Shown: positions 26,477 to 35,586, counted from the first letter of the stretch. The stretch is DNA of 64,000 nucleotides from Stenotrophomonas rhizophila (GCF_003651185.1 NZ_RCDC01000004.1:599868-663867); one strand, 5' to 3'. The notes: generated by a model not told the origin, from the letters alone. Numbers and translations: made by a program.

Positions 26477-26953
26477 CTAGCGCCCGCTCATGGGATAGGA
26501 CCCGGCGCACACGTCACCCTCCTCGACCCCGGCAACCCAGGCCTTGAGCTGCTTGATCCGATCCAGGGTCAGCTGCTCGTAGTCGCCACTCTGGCACATC
26601 GGCAGAACGCTCCCATAGTCGTCTGGAGACGGATACCGCGCCGCGATCTGAGCATCGCGGAACACCAGCCAGGCGCGCTGCGCTGCCTTGAACCGCTCCA
26701 GGAAAACGGGGTCCTGAGCATTGAGCGCCAGCACGTTGGCATAGATCCGATTGAGCTCGGCATCGGCGCGCTGCGCGCTGTTGCTGGCACATTGGTTGAG
26801 CCCGGCCTGCGACTGGTTCGGGCTGTCGCAGGCCATGCCATCGGAGGTATGCGGTGACGCCACGGCCCTGACAGCCGCCTTGGGTGCCTGCGCGTATGTC
26901 GCCCCTACCGGGGCGAGTGCGCAGACAAGGAGAAGCGAAGGAAGCATGCGCAT
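26477..26953 (-). CDS. Exported LprI/DUF1311 family protein
   Basis: A 158-residue periplasmic protein: signal peptide (about residues 1-22, ending TYAQ), then a helical LprI-like domain with two conserved cysteines framing the core (MACDSPNQSQAGLNQC) and the signature AELNRIYANVLALN...FKAAQRAWLVFRDAQ, here in parts. A third pair (PMCQSGD, DVCAGSY) may form another disulfide. The family includes lysozyme inhibitors and many proteins of unknown role. Confidence 0.85.
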   Translation of the reverse strand: MRMLPSLLLVCALAPVGATYAQAPKAAVRAVASPHTSDGMACDSPNQSQAGLNQCASNSAQRADAELNRIYANVLALNAQDPVFLERFKAAQRAWLVFRDAQIAARYPSPDDYGSVLPMCQSGDYEQLTLDRIKQLKAWVAGVEEGDVCAGSYPMSGR

Positions 26954-27035
26954 TGGATCCGCTCCACACGGGACAGCGGGGAGACCGCCACGGGCGGATT
27001 AACCGCGCCGATCCGTGAAATCCACGTGACTGCGC

Positions 27036-27680
27036 TTACTCCCCCAGCACGGTTGCAATCGAGGCCGTCAGCAGCGCCCGCACGGTGTCGGCGGCCACAT
27101 CCGGATCGCGTACCGCGCGCATCGCCAGGCCCTCCACCAGCAGCCGCATCAATATCGTGCGGCGCTCCAGGTCGGCCTCTTCGGGCGTGCGGCCGCGCGC
27201 GATGTCGTGCTGCCGCAACCACGCGGTGATCGCCGCACTGGTCTGCCTGTCGTGCCGGCGCAGCACCTCGGCAATCACCGGATCGCGATGCGCTTCGGCG
27301 GTGATCTCCGCATACAGCGCCACATTGGCGATGGCATTGCCACGGGTTTCCAGCGTTTCGCCCCGCGCCCACAGCTGATAGCAGCGCAGCAGCCCGTCGA
27401 CCAGATCGGCCGCCGCCGGCATATGGCCGATCGCATCCTGGTCGTAGGCGAGCTGCCGTTCGATCAAGGCCAGGATCAGCGCGCGCTTGTTCTCGAAGTA
27501 CCGGTACATCAGGCCCTGGCTGATCTCCGCCTCCGCGGCGATGTCGCTGATCGAGCCGGCATGGAAGCCGCGGGCGATGAAACAGCGCTGCGCGGCGTCC
27601 AGGATCCGCTGGCGCTGCACTTCGGCACGCGCGGCTGCAGCGTCTTCGGCGGGGGCGCCGGATAGGGGGGTAAGCGTCAT
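27036..27680 (-). CDS. TetR family transcriptional regulator (upstream of TonB receptor)
   Basis: A 214-residue regulator. The N-terminal DNA-binding domain reads RILDAAQRCFIARGFHAGSI then SDIAAEAEISQGLMYRYFENK, residues about 24-66. The C-terminal ligand domain is helical and unassigned. It is divergent from the TonB-dependent receptor at 27810. A perfect 18-bp inverted repeat lies in the gap, so it probably represses the receptor and itself. The frame extends upstream to 27749, across the operator, so ATG 27680 is preferred. Confidence 0.9.
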   Translation of the reverse strand: MTLTPLSGAPAEDAAAARAEVQRQRILDAAQRCFIARGFHAGSISDIAAEAEISQGLMYRYFENKRALILALIERQLAYDQDAIGHMPAAADLVDGLLRCYQLWARGETLETRGNAIANVALYAEITAEAHRDPVIAEVLRRHDRQTSAAITAWLRQHDIARGRTPEEADLERRTILMRLLVEGLAMRAVRDPDVAADTVRALLTASIATVLGE

Positions 27681-27734
27681 TGCTTGTCGTAGATGGCGTC
27701 CAGTTGAGCACCGATGGTACGGCAAACCCGGGCA

Positions 27735-27752
27735 TGAATGAACGGTCATTCA
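27735..27752. promoter_or_regulatory. Inverted repeat, probable TetR operator
   Basis: TGAATGA and TCATTCA are perfect 7-bp arms around ACGG, giving TGAATGAACGGTCATTCA. The GAATGA/TCATTC dyad is a common shape for TetR-type operators. It lies 55 bp before the TetR start and 58 bp before the receptor start. Confidence 0.72.
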
Positions 27753-27809
27753 CCTGTCATTTCGCACACCCAGACTGCGCCGGCCCCCTTCCTTCCGTGA
27801 ACCCGACCG

Positions 27810-30092
27810 ATGCGCCACGCCCCGTTGCACCGTCGCCTGTTAGCCCTTGCCATTGCCACCGCCCTGCCCGGTCTCGCCCTCGCCAACGACGCGGAGACGA
27901 CCGGCACCGCCGATGCCGCCGCGCGCGATGTGGTCGCACTGGATCAGGTCGTCGTCACTGCCCAGAAGCGTGCGACGAATCTGCAGAACACCCCGATATC
28001 GGTCTCCGTGGTGGATGCCGAAGCATTGAAGGATCGCAGCGCGATCTCGCTCGGCAGCTTGTCCGACGGCTCGATCCCCTCACTGCGGGTCACCCCGTTC
28101 GCCACACGCAGCTCGGCGCTGAACATCGGCATCCGCGGCATCGGAGCCTCCGGTGATGCCAACCAGCCCGCGCGCGACGCCGGTGTCGGCGTGTATGTCG
28201 ATGGCGTGTTCATGGGCCGCGCGCAGGGCCTGGGCAGCATGCTGTACGACGTGGAGCGCATCGAGGTGTTGAAGGGGCCGCAGGGTACGCTGTTCGGCCG
28301 CAACACCGAAGGCGGCGCGATCAGCATTGTCACCAGACAGCCCACCGGCGAGTTTGGCGGCAGCGTCAGTGCCGGCGTCTCCAACTACAGTGGCTACACC
28401 ACGGGCCTGCATCTGGACCTGCCGAAGGTGGGCGATGTGAGCTTCAAGATCGACGCCGTGCAGGCCAAACGCGGCGGTACCACCGACAACCCGATGCGCG
28501 GCGAGCGCGACTTCAACAGCTACGACAAGCGCGGCGCACGCTTCAGCGCGCTGTGGCAGCCCAGCGATGATTTCTCCGCGCTGTACGCCTTTGACCGCTC
28601 CTACGATGCCACCACGCCGTACCACACGCAGTTGTTGGTGCCCGGCGCCTATGTGAGCCCGCTGCAGAAGGCCGGCGCCAGTGAGGACCGACGCGATTCC
28701 GCCATCCTTGGTGGCCCGCAGGAAGACAACATCGGCCGCACCAGCGGCCACCTGCTCAACCTCGGCTGGACCCTCAGCGAGAACGTGGAACTGAAGTCGA
28801 TCAGCTCCTATCGGGAACTGACCCAGGGTCAGTTCGACATGGGGCTGGTCGACGCGATCTCCGCCTACGGTGGCCCGAACACACCCTTCGGCCGCTACAG
28901 CCTCGCCCAGGTCTACCAGCACCAGTACAGCCAGGAATTCCAGCTGATCGGCACCACCTCGCAGGTGCAGTTCCTCGCGGGCGCCTTCTACTATCACGAA
29001 ACCGCCGGCGACAATGCGCAGACGCCCAACATGCTGCTGTGGGGCCCGGGCGGCAACAGCTATACGCTCAACCCGGCGACCAACCCGTTGAACCTGAGCA
29101 ACGTGCGCATCGACCGCGCCAGCAAGGCGTGGACGGACAGCCTGGGCATCTTCGGCCAGGCCACCTGGACGCCGGCCTCGCTCGAACGCCTGCACCTGAC
29201 CGCCGGTGGCCGCTACACGCGCGATGACAAGAAGGGCAGCCTGTACATCGTCAATGGGGCGGCTAAAGATCTCGCCTTCGATGATGCATGGGGCCGTTTC
29301 GATCCGATGGTGAACATCGCCTACGACGTGGGCGAGAACGCCATGGTGTATGCCAAATACAGCACCGGCTTCAAGGCGGGCGGCGCCAACTCGCGCTCGA
29401 CAACGTATACCGCCTTCGCGCCCGAAGAAGTGACGGCGTTCGAGCTCGGCGTCAAGTCGCAGTTCTGGGACAACCGCGCGCGCCTGAACCTGGCTCTGTT
29501 CGATTCGACGATCGAACACAAGCAGATGGACTTCTCGCTGCCGTTCGATCCCAACAGCGGCGAAACCCGCACCACGATGGTCACCACCAACGCGCTCAGC
29601 AACGGCACCTCGCGCGGTGCGGAGCTGGAGTTCAACGTGATGCCGGTGGACAACTTCACCGTGGGGTTGAACTACGCCTACACCCGCATCGATGCGCAGC
29701 GCGCGGTCGACCCGTTCGGCGCCGGCGTGCAGGTCACGGTGCAGCCATTGCTGGCGCCGAAGAACGCCGGCAGCGTGTCGCTGGACTATCTGGTGCCGTT
29801 CGCCAACTTCTCCGCGCTGAAGTTCCACCTGGACGGCAACTGGTCCGATGGGTACTACACCAGCGAGTACGACCAGATGCTCACCGGCAGTTCCTTCATC
29901 GTGAACGCCCGTGTCGCCCTGATCGACGTCCCCCTCAACAGCACGGGCTCGACCATGGCCGTCTCACTGTGGGCGCGCAACCTGCTCGACGAAGAACACC
30001 TGTTCTACAAGCTCAACAACGCCTCACTGGGCCAGAGCGGGATCTTCAATGACCCGCGCACCTATGGCCTGGACGTCACCGTCACCTTCTGA
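27810..30092 (+). CDS. TonB-dependent outer-membrane receptor (TetR-linked)
   Basis: A 760-residue outer-membrane receptor. A signal peptide (residues 1-25, ending LALA) precedes a TonB-box-like DQVVVTAQKRA and the plug domain (ISVSVVDAEALKDRS, LNIGIRGIGAS, LKGPQGTLFGRNTEGGAI; residues about 50-180). A 22-strand barrel follows, ending in the aromatic VTVTF. It resembles receptors of Caulobacter/Xanthomonas type that import diverse organic ligands. No Fur-like site is seen. The phosphatase gene follows 17 bp later, so an operon controlled by TetR is likely. Confidence 0.93.
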   Translation: MRHAPLHRRLLALAIATALPGLALANDAETTGTADAAARDVVALDQVVVTAQKRATNLQNTPISVSVVDAEALKDRSAISLGSLSDGSIPSLRVTPFATRSSALNIGIRGIGASGDANQPARDAGVGVYVDGVFMGRAQGLGSMLYDVERIEVLKGPQGTLFGRNTEGGAISIVTRQPTGEFGGSVSAGVSNYSGYTTGLHLDLPKVGDVSFKIDAVQAKRGGTTDNPMRGERDFNSYDKRGARFSALWQPSDDFSALYAFDRSYDATTPYHTQLLVPGAYVSPLQKAGASEDRRDSAILGGPQEDNIGRTSGHLLNLGWTLSENVELKSISSYRELTQGQFDMGLVDAISAYGGPNTPFGRYSLAQVYQHQYSQEFQLIGTTSQVQFLAGAFYYHETAGDNAQTPNMLLWGPGGNSYTLNPATNPLNLSNVRIDRASKAWTDSLGIFGQATWTPASLERLHLTAGGRYTRDDKKGSLYIVNGAAKDLAFDDAWGRFDPMVNIAYDVGENAMVYAKYSTGFKAGGANSRSTTYTAFAPEEVTAFELGVKSQFWDNRARLNLALFDSTIEHKQMDFSLPFDPNSGETRTTMVTTNALSNGTSRGAELEFNVMPVDNFTVGLNYAYTRIDAQRAVDPFGAGVQVTVQPLLAPKNAGSVSLDYLVPFANFSALKFHLDGNWSDGYYTSEYDQMLTGSSFIVNARVALIDVPLNSTGSTMAVSLWARNLLDEEHLFYKLNNASLGQSGIFNDPRTYGLDVTVTF

Positions 30093-30109
30093 TCGCCCTG
30101 GAGATCCTG

Positions 30110-31021
30110 ATGTACCTTCGCCGCACCTACCTTGCCCTTGCCATTGCCCTCAGCCTGCCGATGCTCACTGGCGCCGGCCTCGCACTGGCCCGCTCGCCCG
30201 TCACCGATACCGCCGCTGCATCCACCATCGCGGCTAGCACCAACGTGCAGCCGGTTGCCGCCGATGCGCAGCGCGTGATCCCGCTGCAGGGCGCCTGGAA
30301 CACGCGTACCTTTGCGGGCCTGCAAGGCACCCATGGGCCGATCCCGGCCAGTGCCTTCGTGCGCACCTCCGACCTGGGCCGCCTGACCGCCGCTGACCGC
30401 GACGCACTGGCCGCTGCCGGCGTCACGCTGGATATCGACCTGCGTACCGCCGATGAGCAGGCGCAATCGCCTGACCTGCTGGCCGCCGACGCCCGCTTCG
30501 CTTACCAGCGCACCTCGCTGATGGGGACCGAGAAGATGGACCTGCAGAAGATGATGACCACCTTCCCCGACTCGCTGGGCGCGGCCTATGTGCAGTGGCT
30601 GGACCACAGCCAGCCGCAATTCAAGCAGGTCTTCCAGCGCATCGCGGCGGAGCGCGACGGCACCGTGCTGTTCCACTGCACCGCCGGCAAGGACCGCACC
30701 GGCATCATCGCCGGGCTGCTGCTCGACCTGGCGGGGGTGTCCCGGGCGGACATCGTGCACAACTATGCGATCTCCGCACATTACCTCGAGGGCCAGCCCA
30801 AGGACAGCGCAATGAACGCGCAGATCATGGAACTGATCAAACAGAACCCGGAGATCGGCAGGAAGATGGCCGGCATGGCCGGCACCGCACCGGAGAACAT
30901 GGCGATGTTCCTGGTGGCTCTGCATCAACAGTACGGCGGTGCCGAAGGCTACTTGAAGTCCATCGGCGTCAGCGAGGCGGAGATCGATCAGCTGAAGGTG
31001 CGGTTGGGTCAGGCGGGCTGA
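30110..31021 (+). CDS. Exported tyrosine-type protein phosphatase
   Basis: A 303-residue protein with a signal peptide (residues about 1-27, ending LALA) and a phosphatase domain of the tyrosine/serine type. The P-loop is HCTAGKDRTG with Cys190 and Arg196, the CX5R catalytic signature. The WNTRTFAG and DLRTADE segments (a potential general-acid region) match secreted LipA/MptpB-like phosphatases. Its own GGAG overlaps the end of the receptor gene's spacer. Being exported next to a TonB receptor, it may release phosphate from, or dephosphorylate, an imported ligand; substrate unknown. Confidence 0.88.
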   Translation: MYLRRTYLALAIALSLPMLTGAGLALARSPVTDTAAASTIAASTNVQPVAADAQRVIPLQGAWNTRTFAGLQGTHGPIPASAFVRTSDLGRLTAADRDALAAAGVTLDIDLRTADEQAQSPDLLAADARFAYQRTSLMGTEKMDLQKMMTTFPDSLGAAYVQWLDHSQPQFKQVFQRIAAERDGTVLFHCTAGKDRTGIIAGLLLDLAGVSRADIVHNYAISAHYLEGQPKDSAMNAQIMELIKQNPEIGRKMAGMAGTAPENMAMFLVALHQQYGGAEGYLKSIGVSEAEIDQLKVRLGQAG

Positions 31022-31035
31022 TCGCAATGCATGAC

Positions 31036-31064
31036 GCAGGCGCCGGGGCACGCCCGGCGCCTGC
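31036..31064 (+). terminator. Terminator-like hairpin after the phosphatase
   Basis: GCAGGCGCCGGG and CCCGGCGCCTGC form perfect 12-bp arms with a GCACG loop, 15 bp after the phosphatase stop. There is no long T-run. Confidence 0.6.
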
Positions 31065-31138
31065 TCGATCCGAGGTGAGCCAGCAGCTCTCCATCCCGGG
31101 CGAGCACGCGGCTCTGCGTGGGCATGAGCGATGACGGC

Positions 31139-31726
31139 CTATTGCGCCTGCGGCTCGCCCAACGGGCGCTGCTGCCGCTCGTCCTGATCGAACGTAATGT
31201 AACGGCGGTGGATGAGCTTGGCATCCATGTCCCAGCGATACGTCTCCACCCCGCCGTTGCCCGTACCGTCGGATAGAAGACCGACAATGCCGCGGGTCAG
31301 GTTGTCCGTGAGCAGCACCTGGGCCGCACCGTCGGCATCCACGCGCAGGCTCAGGCGATCACGCAGGTGATCCTCGCCCTTCCCCACCGGAGCATCGAAG
31401 GCAAGACCTACCAGGCCATCTTCGTGGGTTGCCATCCCACCGCGTTCGTCGCCTTTGGCGTCGTACAACCACACACCGGCCGTGCGCGATCGCCTTCCCG
31501 CATCCACTGCATCCTGGCCCATCTCAACGCGCATTACGCCTTGGTCATCCAGCACAACGATGCGATGGGCGCGGAGTTCATCAACGGTGAGCGTTCCGCG
31601 CGGCGCCATCGACAGTGCGAAGACCGCCACGGCCAGGCCGGCAACAAGCACTCCAAGGGCGATAGTCAACAGAGTGAGGCGGCGTACGGACGTGCGAAGC
31701 ACCTCCATTGGTTCTACAACGTCCAT
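31139..31726 (-). CDS. Membrane-anchored conserved hypothetical protein (paralogue of 19496-20002)
   Basis: A 195-residue protein with one N-terminal membrane helix (about residues 18-40) and a soluble domain outside. The domain repeats short units: IVVLDDQGVMRVEMGQ, GVWLYDAKGDERGGMATHED and LSLRVDADGAAQVLLTD. The D-x-x-G-x-x-R and L-x-D-x-x-G-x-E-R-G-G patterns also occur in the protein at 19496-20002. No catalytic residues are evident. AAAGGAG lies before the start. Function unknown. Confidence 0.75.
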   Translation of the reverse strand: MDVVEPMEVLRTSVRRLTLLTIALGVLVAGLAVAVFALSMAPRGTLTVDELRAHRIVVLDDQGVMRVEMGQDAVDAGRRSRTAGVWLYDAKGDERGGMATHEDGLVGLAFDAPVGKGEDHLRDRLSLRVDADGAAQVLLTDNLTRGIVGLLSDGTGNGGVETYRWDMDAKLIHRRYITFDQDERQQRPLGEPQAQ

Positions 31727-31839
31727 GTGCGTGGTGCTCCTTTGCTGATGTCCTTCCTTGGATCATAGCGCTGGCATCGCCGTTGACGTTGCGCCACGCG
31801 GTGATACGAGGTCCGCCAGGCACCCTCTTCCAATGTTGT

Positions 31840-32655
31840 CTAAGGCTGCCCGGCCATCACGCGTTCAATCCAGTCCCGATAGTGACTCACGCGCACATTG
31901 CAGGTGACCTGCCCATAGCGCCCGGGCCGGGCGGTCAGCACATTGCCCTGGACGACCTTCCACGCGCCCTGCCCGGCCAGCAGCCAGTGGCCATCGTGCT
32001 CGATGAGCACCGGGCCGCCACTGTCACCGTTGCCCAGCACAGCCTCGAGCGGCAGCGCTTCGGGTGGTGCATCGAAGACATAGCAGAGCCAGCGGTCGTA
32101 GGCGCTGGTGATCCGGTTGAAGCCGCGGCGAAGCTCGGTGCGGTTGGGGCCGTTGGGAGAATGCCCCGTAGCGCCGGTACCCGTAGCGCCCTTTCCCAGC
32201 ATCTTCGCGATCTGACCGGCTTCGTCGCTGTCGCCGTAAAGCGCCACCGGCGCCACGTCGGTGACCGGCGCTTTCAACCGGATCAGCGCAACATCATCGC
32301 CCGAGGCGAGAAACACCACGATCAGCATCGCCTCGCCGCTGGCCATGGCCTGCTCGATCAACGTCTGCGGCAGCGTCCTGTAGCCGGGATGGGTGACCAC
32401 CCGCTCAACCTCCCGCGCGGTACCGTTGATCATCACCTGCTTGAGATCGGCCTGCATCGGCAGCGTGTGCGCGGCCGTCAGCACCCACTGCGGTGCGATC
32501 AGCGCGCCGTGGCCCTCGCCGGGCATGTCCACGAGGGCGGGAAACTCGGTGGCGGGAACGCGGTACTGCGCATCAGCCACGTCATGACGGATGACGATGG
32601 CATGGGCGGTCGAAGACACTGCGAGCAGCATCCCGATCAACAGAAATCGCTTCAT
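31840..32655 (-). CDS. Exported trypsin-like serine protease
   Basis: A 271-residue S1-family peptidase. Residues 1-19 are a signal peptide (ending AHA). The triad is complete: His63 in LTAAHT, Asp121 in DDVALIRL, Ser212 in GNGDSGGP. The spacing suits a chymotrypsin fold, although the sequence between His and Asp carries an unusual insertion (TLIEQAMASGEAMLIVVF). No pro-region or C-terminal anchor is obvious, so it is probably periplasmic or secreted. The gene is alone. Confidence 0.88.
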   Translation of the reverse strand: MKRFLLIGMLLAVSSTAHAIVIRHDVADAQYRVPATEFPALVDMPGEGHGALIAPQWVLTAAHTLPMQADLKQVMINGTAREVERVVTHPGYRTLPQTLIEQAMASGEAMLIVVFLASGDDVALIRLKAPVTDVAPVALYGDSDEAGQIAKMLGKGATGTGATGHSPNGPNRTELRRGFNRITSAYDRWLCYVFDAPPEALPLEAVLGNGDSGGPVLIEHDGHWLLAGQGAWKVVQGNVLTARPGRYGQVTCNVRVSHYRDWIERVMAGQP

Positions 32656-32717
32656 TGGTGATGCCTTGTGAGGTTCAGACAGCGGCGTCCAGATGCCCTG
32701 CGAGGCGTGGGGTACCG

Positions 32718-33203
32718 TTACGGCTCGCGCTCACGGGCTTCCAGCGCGCTGGCGAACTTTGCCATCAAACGCACCAGCTCCGATACCTCCTGCGCAGGCC
32801 ACGAGGCGAAGATCTCCCGGCCGATCCGCTCACGTGCGGCATCCAACCGGTCCGTCATGTCCTTGCCTTTCGGCGCAATGGTCGCCTCACGGATGCGGCG
32901 GTCCTGTGGGTTACCGCGACGCGTGACCAGCTCCATCGCGGCCAGTTTGGCCACCTGACGGCTGATGGTCGTGTAATCCCGGCCCAGGCGATCGGCCAGC
33001 TCAACCACCCCGATCGGCCCTACCCGTTCGATCACCACCAACAGGCGGAACAACGCCTGGTCCAGCGTCACGCCCGCGTCCTGGATCAGCCGTTCATCGT
33101 TGCGCGGCCGGTTCATCACGCTGGCGAGGCTGACCATCGAGAGGTGAAGCGACCTCAACCCGGCCGAATTATGTGTATCTTGCACCTTCTTTTTCACCGG
33201 CAT
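32718..33203 (-). CDS. MarR family transcriptional regulator (flavin monooxygenase locus)
   Basis: A 161-residue winged-helix regulator: VGPIGVVELADRLGRDYTTI then SRQVAKLAAMELVTRRGNPQDRR, residues about 62-105. A long frame on this strand runs far past the start, but MPVKKKVQD at 33203 has GGAGGGG 6 nt upstream. It is divergent from the FAD monooxygenase with only a 48-bp gap, so both promoters lie under one operator. It is probably a repressor released by an aromatic ligand. Confidence 0.9.
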   Translation of the reverse strand: MPVKKKVQDTHNSAGLRSLHLSMVSLASVMNRPRNDERLIQDAGVTLDQALFRLLVVIERVGPIGVVELADRLGRDYTTISRQVAKLAAMELVTRRGNPQDRRIREATIAPKGKDMTDRLDAARERIGREIFASWPAQEVSELVRLMAKFASALEAREREP

Positions 33204-33221
33204 AGCATCCCCTCCAAGTAA

Positions 33222-33234
33222 GTGCATATTACAC
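33222..33234. promoter_or_regulatory. Imperfect palindrome in MarR/monooxygenase gap
   Basis: GTGCATATTACAC is an imperfect dyad (GTGnA / TnCAC) in the middle of the 48-bp gap between the two divergent genes, with an AT-rich core that can serve as a -10 element. Its size and place suit a MarR dimer site. Confidence 0.45.
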
Positions 33235-33251
33235 ATACCTGGAGCGATGCA

Positions 33252-34736
33252 ATGGGCAACACCCCTGACGTAGTGATCTGTGGTGCCGGCGCCGCCGGCC
33301 TCACCCTGGCCATTGAACTTGCCCGCCGCAACGTGGCCTTCCGCCTGGTGGAGCAGCGGGATCAGCCGTTCCATGGGTCGCGTGGCAAAGGTATCCAGCC
33401 GCGCAGCCAGGAAGTCTTCGAGGACATGGGCATCGTCGATCAGCTGTTCGCGGCCGGCGGCCTCTACCCCGTCTCGCGCTCGCACCATGCGGATGGCACC
33501 CACACGGACGCCGCCGTCATCGAGGCCGCGCCGGCCTCCCCGGCCGAACCGTATCGACAGCCGCTGATGGTGCCGCAGTTCCTGACCGAATCCGTGATGC
33601 GCGACCGCTTGGCGGAGTTGGGGCACCGGGTCGACTTCGGACACGGACTGATCGGCGTCGAGCAGGACGACACCGGGGTAAGCGTCCGTCTTGCCACGCC
33701 AACGGGCGAGCAGACCGTGCGCACGCGCTACCTGATCGGCACCGACGGCGGGCGCAGCTTCGTGCGCCAGGCACTGGGTATCGGCTTCCCCGGCAAAACG
33801 CTGGGCGTGCGCGCGGTGGTGGCCGACATCGTGCTGCAAGGGCTGCCACGCGACGCCTGGCATACGTTCAACCAGGACGACATGGCGCAGCGGATCTCTC
33901 TGTGTCCACTCATGGGAACACGCCTGTTCCAACTGCAGGCGCCGGTCCCGCTGGAGGGTGAGGTGGACCTCTCGGCCGACGGCCTCGGTGCCATGGTGCG
34001 TGCGCGGACCGGTCGCCATGATCTCGCCGTTCTCGACGTGCAATGGGCCTCGGCCTACCAGATGAGTGCCCGGCTGGCAGAGCGCTACCGCGACGGCCGC
34101 GTCTTCCTGGCAGGCGATGCTGCCCATACGCATCCACCCACCGGCGGCCAGGGCCTGAATACCAGTGTGCAGGATGCCTACAACCTTGGGTGGAAACTGG
34201 CTGCAGTGCTGCAGGGTGCACCGGCCGCGCTTCTCGGTACGTACGAACAAGAGCGACGCCCCATTGCGGCCGCCATGCTCGGGCTTGCAACCACGCTGCT
34301 TGAGCACGCACGGCGCGGCGACAATCGACGTGGGCGCGAGGTGCAGCAGCTCGACCTCGGGTACGCCGACGCCTCGCTCTCGCTACCTGCTGAGCCCCGA
34401 CGTGGGCGTATCACGCCGGGGCGCCGCGCCCCCGACGCCCTTTTGCAGGGTGCGGGTGGGCAGCCAGTACGCCTGTTCGAGGTATTTCGAGGGACCCATT
34501 GGACGTTGCTGGGTTACCAAACCGGCCGCGCCGCCGCTCGTGCGCGGAAGGGTCTGCGCATCCATGTCATCGGCCAGGGCGGGGAGCTGCGTGATGCGGC
34601 CGGACACTTCGCCGATGCCTACGGTCTGGCGCCGGGTGAGTGGCTGCTGATCCGGCCGGATGGCTACGTGGCTGCTGTCGCTGTTGAGGGACACATCAAC
34701 GTGCTCGAAGCACACTTCGAACGGCATGCACCGTGA
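33252..34736 (+). CDS. FAD-dependent aromatic monooxygenase (PHBH/MhpA-like)
   Basis: A 494-residue flavoprotein hydroxylase. It has the N-terminal FAD fold GAGAAGLTLAIELARRN (residues 12-28), the DG motif (IGTDGGRSFVRQ) and the FAD/ribityl motif GDAAHTHPPTGGQGLNTS near residue 296. A C-terminal thioredoxin-like domain (from about 400) is present, as in MhpA, PgaE and rifampicin-monooxygenase relatives. It hydroxylates an aromatic compound or drug using NAD(P)H and O2; substrate unknown. GGAG precedes the ATG. Divergent MarR regulator. Confidence 0.9.
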   Translation: MGNTPDVVICGAGAAGLTLAIELARRNVAFRLVEQRDQPFHGSRGKGIQPRSQEVFEDMGIVDQLFAAGGLYPVSRSHHADGTHTDAAVIEAAPASPAEPYRQPLMVPQFLTESVMRDRLAELGHRVDFGHGLIGVEQDDTGVSVRLATPTGEQTVRTRYLIGTDGGRSFVRQALGIGFPGKTLGVRAVVADIVLQGLPRDAWHTFNQDDMAQRISLCPLMGTRLFQLQAPVPLEGEVDLSADGLGAMVRARTGRHDLAVLDVQWASAYQMSARLAERYRDGRVFLAGDAAHTHPPTGGQGLNTSVQDAYNLGWKLAAVLQGAPAALLGTYEQERRPIAAAMLGLATTLLEHARRGDNRRGREVQQLDLGYADASLSLPAEPRRGRITPGRRAPDALLQGAGGQPVRLFEVFRGTHWTLLGYQTGRAAARARKGLRIHVIGQGGELRDAAGHFADAYGLAPGEWLLIRPDGYVAAVAVEGHINVLEAHFERHAP

Positions 34737-34749
34737 TGCGATGCGCCCC

Positions 34750-35430
34750 TCACTTGCCGGCTGGGCCAGCCCGGGTTCCCTCGTCGCCCTGCGTCGCCGC
34801 ACGGCTCTTCGCGAACTCCGGGAAGGTCTCCGCTATCGACGCTTTGTCCGGCAGGACGTAGAACACCCCGCCCCGCTGGAATGTCGCCTGGATGACCTGC
34901 TCGTAGAAGCCCGGCGACACATTGATGCAGCCATGGGTTACCCGGTTGTCGTCTGGCGAGGGCGATGCCAGACGTTCCACGCGCCTTTCGGCCGGGACGC
35001 CCATCGCCGTCGGGTGGATGGAGACGGCGGACTCATAATCCACCCACAGCACGCGACCGGCATCGATCGACGGGCCGTAGCCACCCACGAAGCGACCTGC
35101 CGGCGTCGTACGGTCCCGACCCGGAATCTCGCGAAGCGCAAGACCGGCAATACCGGGGGCCGTGTGGTCACCGGTGGCCGAGCCGAACAGCCCGGACGCG
35201 GCGCCGCGAAGCCGGCCCTCGCCATCGAAGACCAGCACCTGGGCAGCGGCCTTGTCCATGATTGCGAACGGATAGCCTTGGCTGTCCTTGGTGGCAACCA
35301 CCCAGCCCGCGAGTTCGATCACGGTGTTGGATACTTCCTGGCCTGGCGGGAGTTCATCGACAGCGGCTGTCGGCTGCGCAGCCGCATCCTCGGCGTTTGC
35401 CACGCCGATGCTTGCCAGCGCCAGCGCCAT
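34750..35430 (-). CDS. L,D-transpeptidase, YkuD family
   Basis: An envelope protein with the YkuD catalytic motif HGCINVS, Cys168, preceded by the SIHPTAMG segment that carries the assisting histidine. Such enzymes make 3-3 crosslinks in peptidoglycan or attach lipoproteins to it. The annotated ATG leaves a short signal peptide (MALALASIGVANA) with no charged residue. In frame upstream is VVLALRGALT, which would give a normal signal peptide, but no ATG/GTG/TTG start is found there; the start is therefore uncertain. It is downstream of an Lpp-like lipoprotein on the same strand, separated by a perfect hairpin. Confidence 0.82.
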   Translation of the reverse strand: MALALASIGVANAEDAAAQPTAAVDELPPGQEVSNTVIELAGWVVATKDSQGYPFAIMDKAAAQVLVFDGEGRLRGAASGLFGSATGDHTAPGIAGLALREIPGRDRTTPAGRFVGGYGPSIDAGRVLWVDYESAVSIHPTAMGVPAERRVERLASPSPDDNRVTHGCINVSPGFYEQVIQATFQRGGVFYVLPDKASIAETFPEFAKSRAATQGDEGTRAGPAGK

Positions 35431-35514
35431 GGTCAGTGCGCCGCGAAGGGCCAGGACTACGGGGTAAGAGTGCGTACGGATGGGACACTTCCTTGCAATG
35501 ACGATTGCACGATC

Positions 35515-35554
35515 ATCGACAACGGGTGGCCTGCGTAGGCCACCCGTTGTCGAT
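35515..35554. terminator. Perfect 18-bp stem-loop between Lpp-like and transpeptidase genes
   Basis: Two perfect 18-bp arms (left begins ATCGACAACGGGTGGCCT, right is its complement) surround GCGT. It lies 32 bp past the Lpp-like stop and upstream of the transpeptidase. It is most likely a terminator or mRNA-3'-end stabiliser of the lipoprotein message; no T-run follows on either strand. Confidence 0.65.
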
Positions 35555-35586
35555 TCAAACGTTGCTCACACACGGCGCGCGAGCGA

